Shown here: piece by piece, positions 8,663-16,163 of the stretch
Position numbering within the stretch: position 1 is the stretch's first letter
Layout: every line of letters begins with the position of its first letter
From: Streptomyces sp. NRRL WC-3605
GTDB taxonomy: Bacteria; Actinomycetota; Actinomycetes; Streptomycetales; Streptomycetaceae
Reading direction: 5' to 3'
Length of the DNA: 64,000 nucleotides
Assembly (NCBI RefSeq): GCF_001509795.1
Contig: NZ_LLZN01000073.1
Coordinates: 1 to 64,000, forward strand
Translations under genes and position numbers: made by a program
The notes under the pieces: model-generated
Told to the model about the DNA's origin: nothing
What the model saw: only the letters and a program-made list of their open reading frames with translations
The model's database searches: none

Positions 8663-11047
8663 TCAGCCCCGCAGATCCACCAGCAGGGGCGGGGCGTGCT
8701 CGCCCCGGACGCTGGTCACCGACAGCACCGCGTGCCCCGGCGGCACCCCGTGCGCCAGCTCGGAGGCCGACCAGCGCTCCCGCTCGACCTGCCGCACGGT
8801 CACCGCCTCGGTGGTGACCGCCTTGCCGGTGACGAGCTTGCGCAGGCGGTGCAGGGCGCGGGTCATGGGCTGGTCGGCGAAGACGGTGTGCTGGGCGACG
8901 TCCCGGGTCTCCACCCACTCGGTGCCCCAGGCCTCGGCGAAGCGGCCGCCGTCCCAGGTGGTGACGCCGGACAGCGCCATCCGGCAGCCCACGGCCCCGT
9001 ACAGCGGCCCGTGCAGGGCCTCCGGCACGTCGGACACCGTGCGCAGCGCCAGCACGACACCGGCGTTGCGCGGCCGCAGCCGCTGGACGCGCCGGACGGA
9101 CTCGGGGGTGACGGTGCCCGTGGCGTCGTCGAGCACGAGCGCGGCGAAGTGCTCGCCGGTGCCCTCCTGGACGACCTCGGTGAACTGGGCGAGGACCAGG
9201 CGGGCGATCAGCCGGGAGACCTCCGCGTGGGTGCGCTCCGGCAGGTCGATCCGGACCCGCAGCGGGTGGTGGGCGACCGCCCGCAGCGAGAAGGGGCGGT
9301 GCTCCTCTCCGCCGGCGCCGAGGAAGCCGGCGAAGGCGGGCCGGTCGAGCAGGGCGAGCCGGCCGGCGAGGACCGGGCCGGCGTCGCCGGTGGTGCCGGT
9401 CAGCCGGATCCGGGCGTCCAGTTCGCGGCGCATCGGCGTGTGCGCGTCGCCGGCCAGCCGCTCGCGCAGATCGGTGAGGGCCCGCTCGTCGCCCTCCAGC
9501 AGGTCCCGCAGGTCGGGGAGGGCGGGGAAGCGTCCGTGGGCGGCCCGGTAGGGGCCGAGCAGCTGGGCGAGCGCGGTGGTGGCACGCTCGGCGCCGACCG
9601 CGTCGAGGTCCCCGGCGAGTGCCTCGGCGAGGAATCCGGCGGCCTCGTCGGGGTCGTCGCCGCCCGCGTAGGGGTCGAGGTCGTGTGTGGAGGCGGGGTC
9701 GCCGATCCGCACCACGACGTCGTACGAGCTGTCCGGGCCGACGGCGGCGCCCGCGCCGCACACCACGACGACCGCGCAGCTCCCGGTGAGCGCCTGGAGT
9801 GCGAGGGACTCGGCCAGCGGGGCGATCACCTGCCGGGTCTTCCCGGACCCGGACGGCCCGACGACCAGGAGCGAGGTGCCCAGCGTCGCGGGTTCGAGGG
9901 CCGCGCCGGCCCCGCCGTACGCGGCCGGGGTGCGCTCGGTGGCGGCCCACCGGCCGATGCGCACCTGCCCGCTGAGCAGGTCGTGCCGTGCGGTGCGGGC
10001 GTGCAGGTCGCGGGCACCGGACGGGTGCGTGAAGGCGGCGGCGCCCTGCCGCAGGACGGCGTCCGTGAAGTCCGCCGGGCGTCCCTGCCCCCGGGCGCGC
10101 GTCCAGTGGTGCGCGAGACGGGCGCAGTCGACGTCGGTCATGCGCCCGGCGAGGACCTCGGCGGCGAGGACGTCGGCGGCCTGGTGCTGGCCGGCCTCGC
10201 GCAGTTCGGGGAAGCGGGAGCGCGGCTCCACGGGGGCGGCCTCCGGCTCCTCCCCCTGCGCCGCCCCGCGTCCCGCGAGCCGGTCCCGGGCCAGTGACCA
10301 CCAGCCGCCGAGGCGCGCGAAGGGCCACACCACGAGGGCGGTGACGAGCAGGTGGAGGACGGACTCCCAGGGGGCCGAGTAGACGTCGTAGGAGTCGCTG
10401 AGCAGCACGATCAGGGAGAACAGCGGGCTCACGACGGGCAGCGGGTCCCAGCCGACGAGGGGGAACGCGTCCGGGTGGACGAGGGTGAGCGCGGCCAGGG
10501 CGCCGAACGCCGCCCACAGGGCGCGGGCCGGCTGGGGCCTGCCGTCCAGGAGGTGCCGGACGACGGCGGGCCAGCTGCCGAGCCGGGCGACCGTGTAGAG
10601 GAGGAGGGCGAAGAAGAGGCCGTTGTAGACGTCCAGGGCCTCCACGCCCGGGTACTGCAGCGCCTGGCCCTCCAGGTGCTTGGGACGGGCCAGGGTGCCG
10701 CCCCACCACCAGTCCTCCGGGGTGAACAGCCGCAGCAGGGTGAACTGGTACGGCAGCGCCCCGCGCCGCCAGAACGACCACACCAGCAGCGCGGCGGCCA
10801 GCGGGATCAGCATGCCGACGACGGTCGTGGGGCTGACCCGTTCGGCCTTCGCTGCCTTGGGCGGGCGGTATCCGAAGCGCCAGATGCCGGGACCGGTCTC
10901 GGGACGCGGTTCGTCCAGCCAGCCGGCCACCGGGGCGCCGGGGGCCTGGCCGGGCGGGGCCGACGGCATCGGGGGCAGCGCGGAGCGTGATCGCGGCACA
11001 GGCGTCGCGTGGGTGCCCCGTGCCTCCTGCGTGCCGTCGCCGTCCAT
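8663..11047 (-). CDS. Membrane-anchored P-loop ATPase, VirD4/TraG-like, function unknown
   Basis: The protein is about 794 aa. After a disordered Pro-rich N-terminus it has several hydrophobic helices in its first third (for example VVGMLIPLAAALLVWSF and VLHLLVTALVVWPF). A cytoplasmic ATPase domain follows, with Walker A GPSGSGKT (Lys403) and a Walker-B-like FAALVLDD. The layout recalls type IV coupling proteins and HerA/TraG ATPases, but no relaxase or conjugation gene is nearby and the family is simply a conserved Streptomyces ATP/GTP-binding protein. The start at 11047 is preferred because AGGGGGC precedes it; an alternative ATG at 11080 has only a weak site. It is divergent from gabT and shares the 11048-11311 promoter region with it. 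Confidence 0.6.
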   Translation of the reverse strand: MDGDGTQEARGTHATPVPRSRSALPPMPSAPPGQAPGAPVAGWLDEPRPETGPGIWRFGYRPPKAAKAERVSPTTVVGMLIPLAAALLVWSFWRRGALPYQFTLLRLFTPEDWWWGGTLARPKHLEGQALQYPGVEALDVYNGLFFALLLYTVARLGSWPAVVRHLLDGRPQPARALWAAFGALAALTLVHPDAFPLVGWDPLPVVSPLFSLIVLLSDSYDVYSAPWESVLHLLVTALVVWPFARLGGWWSLARDRLAGRGAAQGEEPEAAPVEPRSRFPELREAGQHQAADVLAAEVLAGRMTDVDCARLAHHWTRARGQGRPADFTDAVLRQGAAAFTHPSGARDLHARTARHDLLSGQVRIGRWAATERTPAAYGGAGAALEPATLGTSLLVVGPSGSGKTRQVIAPLAESLALQALTGSCAVVVVCGAGAAVGPDSSYDVVVRIGDPASTHDLDPYAGGDDPDEAAGFLAEALAGDLDAVGAERATTALAQLLGPYRAAHGRFPALPDLRDLLEGDERALTDLRERLAGDAHTPMRRELDARIRLTGTTGDAGPVLAGRLALLDRPAFAGFLGAGGEEHRPFSLRAVAHHPLRVRIDLPERTHAEVSRLIARLVLAQFTEVVQEGTGEHFAALVLDDATGTVTPESVRRVQRLRPRNAGVVLALRTVSDVPEALHGPLYGAVGCRMALSGVTTWDGGRFAEAWGTEWVETRDVAQHTVFADQPMTRALHRLRKLVTGKAVTTEAVTVRQVERERWSASELAHGVPPGHAVLSVTSVRGEHAPPLLVDLRG

Positions 11048-11311
11048 CGCCCTTGCCCCCTGACCAGCCGCTCCCTGCATCCGTCAGCGAGTCAATCTAG
11101 TGCCCGGCACCCGTCAGGACACCGCTTACGCGGCCGACGTGGCGGACCCGGGTGTTCCGCTCGTCTTCGAGCCTGCGGCGCCCGCCATGTCCACCACGGA
11201 CAACCGGCGCCGCGGACAACGCCCACATGGAGCATGCCCACCCTCCGCTCCCCGCCCTAGCCTGCGAGAAAAGAGAAGACAAAACGTCCGTAGAACCTCC
11301 AGGAGCCCCTC

Positions 11312-12646
11312 ATGAGCGCACTTCCCCAGGAGCGCCGCGTCGTCACCGCCATCCCCGGCCCGAAGTCGCAGGAGCTGCAGGCCCGCCGTACCGCCGCGGT
11401 GGCGCAGGGTGTGGGCTCCGTCCTGCCCGTGTTCACCGCGCGCGCGGGCGGCGGCATCATCGAGGACGTCGACGGCAACCGCCTCATCGACTTCGGCTCC
11501 GGCATCGCCGTGACCTCCGTCGGCGCCTCCGCCGAGGCCGTCGTGCGCAAGGCGTCCGCGCAGCTCGCCGACTTCACCCACACCTGTTTCATGGTCACGC
11601 CGTACGAGGGCTACGTCGCCGTCGCCGAGGCGCTGGCGGAGCTGACCCCGGGTGACCACGCCAAGAAGTCCGCGCTGTTCAACTCGGGCGCCGAGGCCGT
11701 CGAGAACGCCGTGAAGATCGCCCGCGCGTACACCAAGCGCCAGGCCGTCGTCGTCTTCGACCACGGCTACCACGGCCGGACCAACCTGACGATGGCGCTG
11801 ACGGCGAAGAACATGCCGTACAAGCACGGCTTCGGGCCGTTCGCGCCCGAGGTCTACCGGGTGCCGGTGGCCTACGGCTACCGCTGGCCGACCGGTGCCG
11901 AGAACGCCGGCCCCGAGGCCGCGGCCCAGGCGATCGACATGATCACCAAGCAGGTCGGGGCCGACAACGTCGCCGCGATCATCATCGAGCCGGTCCTCGG
12001 CGAGGGCGGCTTCATCGAGCCCGCCAAGGGCTTCCTGCCGGCGATCGTGAAGTTCGCCAACGACAACGGCATCGTGTTCGTCGCCGACGAGATCCAGTCG
12101 GGCTTCTGCCGCACCGGCCAGTGGTTCGCCTGCGAGGACGAGGGCATCGTCCCGGACCTCATCACCACCGCCAAGGGCATCGCGGGCGGTCTGCCGCTCG
12201 CCGCCGTGACCGGCCGCGCCGAGATCATGGACGCCGCGCACGCGGGCGGCCTGGGCGGCACCTACGGCGGCAACCCGGTGGCCTGCGCCGGTGCGCTCGG
12301 CGCCATCGAGACGATGAAGGAACTCGACCTCAACGCCAGGGCGAAGAACATCGAGGGCGTCATGAAGGCGCGCCTGACCGCCATGGCCGAGAAGTTCGAC
12401 GTCATCGGCGACGTCCGGGGCCGCGGCGCCATGATCGCCATCGAGCTGGTCAAGGACCGCGCCACCAAGGAGCCGAACCCGGAGGCCACGGCCGCGCTGG
12501 CCAAGGCGTGCCACGCCGAGGGCCTGCTGGTCCTGACCTGTGGCACCTACGGCAACGTGCTCCGCTTCCTGCCGCCGCTGGTCATCGGCGAGGACCTGCT
12601 GAACGAGGGCCTCGACATCATCGAGCAGGCTTTCGCCCGTATCTGA
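11312..12646 (+). CDS. gabT: 4-aminobutyrate aminotransferase
   Basis: This 444-aa class-III PLP aminotransferase transfers the amino group of GABA to 2-oxoglutarate, giving succinate semialdehyde. The PLP lysine is Lys288 in TTAKGIAGG, preceded by the aspartate motif FVADEIQSGFCRTG; FNSGAEAVENAVKIAR is the cofactor phosphate region. An AGGAG sequence eight bases before the ATG supports the start. The upstream interval 11081-11311 is shared with the divergent ATPase gene, and an A-rich leader precedes the start. The product would be the substrate of the gabD-like dehydrogenase at 5.3-6.7 kb. Confidence 0.9.
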   Translation: MSALPQERRVVTAIPGPKSQELQARRTAAVAQGVGSVLPVFTARAGGGIIEDVDGNRLIDFGSGIAVTSVGASAEAVVRKASAQLADFTHTCFMVTPYEGYVAVAEALAELTPGDHAKKSALFNSGAEAVENAVKIARAYTKRQAVVVFDHGYHGRTNLTMALTAKNMPYKHGFGPFAPEVYRVPVAYGYRWPTGAENAGPEAAAQAIDMITKQVGADNVAAIIIEPVLGEGGFIEPAKGFLPAIVKFANDNGIVFVADEIQSGFCRTGQWFACEDEGIVPDLITTAKGIAGGLPLAAVTGRAEIMDAAHAGGLGGTYGGNPVACAGALGAIETMKELDLNARAKNIEGVMKARLTAMAEKFDVIGDVRGRGAMIAIELVKDRATKEPNPEATAALAKACHAEGLLVLTCGTYGNVLRFLPPLVIGEDLLNEGLDIIEQAFARI

Positions 12647-12667
12647 GGTCACGGCGAAACCACTGGT

Positions 12668-12689
12668 GGGGGCCGGTGCACAAGCCCCC
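12668..12689 (+). terminator. Weak hairpin after gabT
   Basis: GGGGGC (12668-12673) and GCCCCC (12684-12689) form a 6-bp GC stem 21 nt past the gabT stop. It is the only terminator-like structure in the 192-nt gap before the PAP2 gene. Confidence 0.35.
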
Positions 12690-12838
12690 CGCGCCTCGTC
12701 CGCCCCAGCCCTCGCGCCGTCCGCGGTTCCGGGGCGGGGGCGGTCGGCGTCAGAGCGTGTGAAGAAGGTGTGCGAGGTGGATGGCAGGACGCGTTTCCGA
12801 CTGTCTAACGGCATCTGTCTGCCGTAGGTTCTAACCAG

Positions 12839-13699
12839 ATGAGAGATACACCCCGCCCGGAGGGGACTCTGGGCGACATCAGGCCGGGGCCTCCCCAGCT
12901 TCGACCTGGTCGTGCCCTCGCGCACACAACCGGCGCCTCCGGCTCCGGATCTCCTCACCGATCGGACAGTCGCCCGCCCCAAACCCCCCGGGGCGCGCGG
13001 CGATCCGATCCGGACGGCCGCCTCGGAACCACCCCCCCTGTTCCGGGGCGGCCGACCTCCCTCCTCCTTCTCGGGCTTCCCGCCCTGTTCTTCGCGCTCA
13101 TCACCTGGCAGGTGGTGACGGACGGCCCGCTGGTCGGTCTCGACGAGACCGCCAGTCGGGCCCTCGTGCGTCCCGGCCCCCTCTCCGAACTGCTGGCCGA
13201 TCTCGGCAACGTCCAGGTCGCCGTGCCGGTCCTGCTGGCCGCCCTCGGGTACATCACCTGGCGGCACCGGCGCACCGGTACAGACCACTGGTGGCTGCCG
13301 GGCGTGTCCGCCGCCCTGCTGATGGCGCTGGTGCCGGTGCTGGTGATCCCGCTCAAGGTGCTCACGGCACGCCCGGGCACCCCGGCCGTACCGCCCGCCA
13401 CCGGCTACTACCCGTCGGGGCACACGGCCACGGCCGCCGTCGCCTACGGGGCCGCGGCCCTGCTCCTGCTGCCGCTGCTGCGGTCCGCGGGCACCCGCCG
13501 GGCCCTCCTCGTCCTGTGCGCCGCGCTGAATCTCGGCGTCGGGTTCGGGCTGACCCGGCGTGGCTACCACTGGCCCCTGGACGTCCTGGCCAGCTGGTGC
13601 CTGGGCACGCTGCTGCTCACCGCGCTGTGGCTGTTCCTCAGCCGAAGTAGCCGTCGAACGTCCGCTGGAACTCCCAGCCGCCGAACCGGTCCCAGTTGA
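12839..13699 (+). CDS. PAP2-family membrane phosphatase
   Basis: This 286-aa protein starts with about 70 Pro/Arg/Ser-rich residues, then has five to six hydrophobic helices of a PAP2/undecaprenyl-pyrophosphatase-like fold. The phosphatase signature is present in spaced form: the first block is near KVLTARPGTP, the second is YYPSGHTATAA and the third is RRGYHWPLDVLA. It could dephosphorylate lipid phosphates or undecaprenyl pyrophosphate at the membrane. The reading frame runs 62 nt into the 3' end of the convergent chitinase gene, so its last 20 residues are antisense chitinase sequence. The ATG has no good ribosome site; a leaderless message or a later start is possible because the N-terminal extension looks disordered. 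Confidence 0.75.
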   Translation: MRDTPRPEGTLGDIRPGPPQLRPGRALAHTTGASGSGSPHRSDSRPPQTPRGARRSDPDGRLGTTPPVPGRPTSLLLLGLPALFFALITWQVVTDGPLVGLDETASRALVRPGPLSELLADLGNVQVAVPVLLAALGYITWRHRRTGTDHWWLPGVSAALLMALVPVLVIPLKVLTARPGTPAVPPATGYYPSGHTATAAVAYGAAALLLLPLLRSAGTRRALLVLCAALNLGVGFGLTRRGYHWPLDVLASWCLGTLLLTALWLFLSRSSRRTSAGTPSRRTGPS

Positions 13700-15428
13700 C
13701 CGACCAGGTCATCAGGCCGCGCAGCTCGGGCCAGGTGCCGTGGGTCGCGTACGCACCGCAGTTCGTCCGCTTCGTCAGGCAGTCGAGGGTCCTGGTGACC
13801 TCGGCCGGGGACACATGGCCGTTGCCCGCGTTGGGCGTGGCCGGCATGCCGATCGCCACCTGGTCCGGGCGCAGCGGCGGGAAGACGTTGTTCGCGTCGC
13901 CCGCGACCGGGAAGCCGGTGAGCAGCATGTCGGTCATGGCGATGTGGAAGTCGGCGCCGCCCATGGAGTGGTACTGGTTGTCCAGGCCCATGATCGGGCC
14001 CGAGTTGTAGTCCTGGACGTGCAGCAGCGTCAGGTCGTCGCGCAGGGCGTGGATCACGGGGAGGTAGGCGCCCGCACGGGGGTCCTGGCCGCCCCACTTG
14101 CCGGTGCCGTAGTACTGGTATCCGAGCTGGACGAAGAAGGTCTCCGGGGCCATGGTCAGCACGAAGTCGTCGCCGTACCGGGCCTTGAGGGTCTTCAGGG
14201 CCGAGATGAGGTTGACGATCACCGGCGTCTTCGGGTTCCGGAAGTCGGTGTCGTCGGCGTTCAGGGAGAGGGAGTGGCCCTCGAAGTCGATGTCGAGGCC
14301 GTCGAGGCCGTACTCGTCGATGATCTTCGAGACGGAGGAGACGAAGGTGTCCCGCGCGGCCGCCGTGGTCAGCTGCACCTGGCCGTTCTGGCCGCCGATG
14401 GAGATGAGCACCTTCTTGCCGGCCGCCTGCTTGGCCTTGATCGCCGCCTTGAACTCGGCGTCGCTCTCCACGTTCGGGCACTCGGTGACGGGACAGCGGT
14501 CGAAGCGGATGTCGCCCGAGGTGACCGAGGTGGGCTCGCCGAAGGCCAGGTCGATGACGTCCCAGCTGTCGGGGACGTCGGCCATGCGGGTGTAGCCGGA
14601 GCCGTTGGCGAAGCTCGCGTGGAGGTAGCCGACCAGGGCGTGCGCCGGGAGGCCGCCGTCGCCGCCGGTCGGTTCGGTGGTGGTGGCCGTCACCGTGGCC
14701 GAGCGCGCGGACTCGCCGGCCTCGTTGAGCGCGGTGACCTGGAAGGCGTACGCGGTCGCGGGTGAGAGTCCGGTGACGGTGGCCGAGGTGCCGCTCACCG
14801 TACGGACCTTGGCGCCGTCGCGGTAGACGGCGTAGCTCGTGGCGCCGGGGACCGCCGGCCAGGTGAGGGCGACGCTGGAGGAGGTGACGGTCCCGGCGGT
14901 CAGGCCGGACGGGGGCGCCGGCGGCTGGGTGGCGTCGCCACCCGGCCCGATCAGCGAGATGTCGTCGGCCTGGTAGGCGCCGGTGCCGTACCAGCCGTGG
15001 GTGTAGAGGGTGACGCGGGTGGTGGAGGGGCCGGTGCGGAAGGTGGTGGTGAGCCGCTGCCAGTCCGGGGCGGACTGGGTCCAGGTGGAGACGTCGGTGG
15101 TGCCGGTGCCGTCGGCGCCGAGGTACACGTACGCGCCGCGGACGTGGCCGGACAGCGTGTACGCCGAGTCCGGCTTCACCGTCACGGTCTGCGCGCAGCG
15201 GGCGTTGTCGCTGCCCGCCGGGGTGGCCTGGAGGGCGGAACGCCCGCTGTGCACGGGCGAGTCGACGGCCGTGCCCGCCGTGCAGGTCCAGCCGTCGAGG
15301 CCGGACTCGAAGCCGCCGTTGCGGACGAGGTCGGCGTCGGCCGCACGGGCGGCCGACGAGAGCGCGGTGAGTCCGGACAGGGCCAGCACGGCGGTGACGA
15401 GCAGGGCGAGGGGTCTGGAGCGGTCCAC
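13638..15428 (-). CDS. Secreted GH18 chitinase with N-terminal carbohydrate-binding and Fn3 domains
   Basis: This 596-aa exported enzyme hydrolyses chitin. A signal peptide ends near AARA-ADAD (about residue 30). A carbohydrate-binding module of the CBM4/9-16 type follows (about residues 32-165), then a fibronectin type III domain (about 170-255), and then a glycoside hydrolase 18 barrel. The catalytic motif DGLDIDFEG carries the proton donor Glu383, and the substrate-binding strand KVLISIGGQNG is also present. The architecture matches the well-known Streptomyces exo-chitinases of about 63 kDa. Its promoter contains a DasR-type palindrome, so repression by DasR with release by N-acetylglucosamine metabolites is likely. 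It converges on the PAP2 gene. Confidence 0.92.
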   Translation of the reverse strand: MDRSRPLALLVTAVLALSGLTALSSAARAADADLVRNGGFESGLDGWTCTAGTAVDSPVHSGRSALQATPAGSDNARCAQTVTVKPDSAYTLSGHVRGAYVYLGADGTGTTDVSTWTQSAPDWQRLTTTFRTGPSTTRVTLYTHGWYGTGAYQADDISLIGPGGDATQPPAPPSGLTAGTVTSSSVALTWPAVPGATSYAVYRDGAKVRTVSGTSATVTGLSPATAYAFQVTALNEAGESARSATVTATTTEPTGGDGGLPAHALVGYLHASFANGSGYTRMADVPDSWDVIDLAFGEPTSVTSGDIRFDRCPVTECPNVESDAEFKAAIKAKQAAGKKVLISIGGQNGQVQLTTAAARDTFVSSVSKIIDEYGLDGLDIDFEGHSLSLNADDTDFRNPKTPVIVNLISALKTLKARYGDDFVLTMAPETFFVQLGYQYYGTGKWGGQDPRAGAYLPVIHALRDDLTLLHVQDYNSGPIMGLDNQYHSMGGADFHIAMTDMLLTGFPVAGDANNVFPPLRPDQVAIGMPATPNAGNGHVSPAEVTRTLDCLTKRTNCGAYATHGTWPELRGLMTWSVNWDRFGGWEFQRTFDGYFG

Positions 15429-15481
15429 AAGGGCCTCCGGGCAGGGGGGAGTTGGAGGGGGGTGCGGAGGGAGCCGCCCCC

Positions 15482-15511
15482 AACTTGGTCCAGACCAATC
15501 CGCCGTGTCAA
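15482..15511 (-). promoter_or_regulatory. Chitinase promoter with an embedded DasR-responsive element
   Basis: On the reverse strand a consensus -35 TTGACA (15506-15511) and a -10-like CAAGTT (15482-15487) are 18 bp apart. The spacer and -10 contain a 14-bp perfect palindrome, TTGGTCTGGACCAA (15485-15498). It matches the known DasR dre core TGGTCTAGACCA at 11 of 12 positions. DasR bound here would block RNA polymerase directly. Confidence 0.85.
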
Positions 15512-15524
15512 GGGGTGCCGCGGG

Positions 15525-15572
15525 CTAGCGCTGTGACTGGGAGCCGGTGAACCTGCCCGGTCACAGCACTAG
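15525..15572. repeat. Short degenerate copy of the CTAG...CTAG inverted-repeat element
   Basis: CTAGCGCTGTGACTGGG (15525-15541) and CCCGGTCACAGCACTAG (15556-15572) are inverted repeats with two mismatches and a 14-bp spacer. They match the ends of the 124-bp element at 44471-44594, so this looks like an internally deleted relative. The stop codon of the adjacent 153-aa gene is the TAG inside its right end. Confidence 0.7.
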
Positions 15573-16030
15573 CGCCCCTCCTCCTTGTCCTGCCGGGCGA
15601 GGCCCGCGGCCGCCTCGTGCATGGCCAGTTCGAGCAGCGACGGGTCGGTGAGGGTGCCGCCGCCGTCCGGCGGCACCAGCCAGCGCACCCCGCCCGAGGC
15701 CCGCCCCGGATACGGCACGACGATCCAGGTGCCCGCCCCGGCGGTGCGGATGCCGGTGCCGAGCCAGCGTGCCGCGGTGCCCGGCGGCACGAAGAACCCC
15801 ATGCGCGCGTCGCCGAAGTCGACCAGGACCGGGCCCGGCCGGTCGAGGATGCGGGTGAGCACGTCCAGCGTGGGATAGCCCAGCTCGGCCGGGAGGATGA
15901 GCACGTCCCAGGCCCGCCCGGCCGGCAGCAGCGCCACCCCGAGCGGATTGCGCTCCCACTCCCAGCGGCAGCTCTCGGGATCCGGTGCGACCGATGCCAG
16001 CCATTCCACCGCCGTCTTGGCCCCTGTCAT
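15569..16030 (-). CDS. Conserved Streptomyces protein of unknown function (153 aa)
   Basis: The protein is soluble, acidic-to-neutral and without a signal peptide or membrane helix. It contains the blocks ALLPAGRAWDVLILPAELG, FGDARMGFFVPPGTA and WIVVPYPGRASGGVRWLVPP. These resemble a family of small actinomycete proteins that some pipelines label as DNA primase/polymerase-like. No catalytic triad of such an enzyme can be identified, so I assign no function. The stop codon is supplied by a repeat element at the 3' end. The ribosome-binding site GGGAGG is paired with an upstream complementary arm (16033-16093), which suggests translational control. It lies after the oxidoreductase gene on the same strand with a 133-nt gap. 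Confidence 0.65.
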   Translation of the reverse strand: MTGAKTAVEWLASVAPDPESCRWEWERNPLGVALLPAGRAWDVLILPAELGYPTLDVLTRILDRPGPVLVDFGDARMGFFVPPGTAARWLGTGIRTAGAGTWIVVPYPGRASGGVRWLVPPDGGGTLTDPSLLELAMHEAAAGLARQDKEEGR

Positions 16031-16032
16031 GA

Positions 16033-16093
16033 CGATGACCTCCCTCTTCGTCGTGGACGCCCGATGGCGTCACGAGGGAGAGGGAGGTCGTCG
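16033..16093 (-). promoter_or_regulatory. Leader hairpin that sequesters the ribosome-binding site of the 153-aa gene
   Basis: In the mRNA sense, CGACGACCTCCCTCT (16079-16093) can pair with AGAGGGAGGTCATCG (16033-16047), 14 of 15 positions. A second hairpin, GACGCC-CGAT-GGCGTC (16056-16071), lies in the loop. The 3' arm contains GGGAGG, the Shine-Dalgarno sequence of the ATG at 16030, and the 5' arm is its anti-Shine-Dalgarno. It could alternatively act as a terminator for the gene upstream. Confidence 0.55.
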
Positions 16094-16163
16094 GCGGGCA
16101 TTACGCGGGTTCCGCACCCCGTTCGGGTGATGTGGCCCACACGGGGGTCCCGGTCTCCGGGCG

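Noticed and set aside
8663..11080. Part of an integrated conjugative element
   Set aside because: No integrase, attachment-site repeats, relaxase or tra genes flank the ATPase. Gene order around it is ordinary chromosome.
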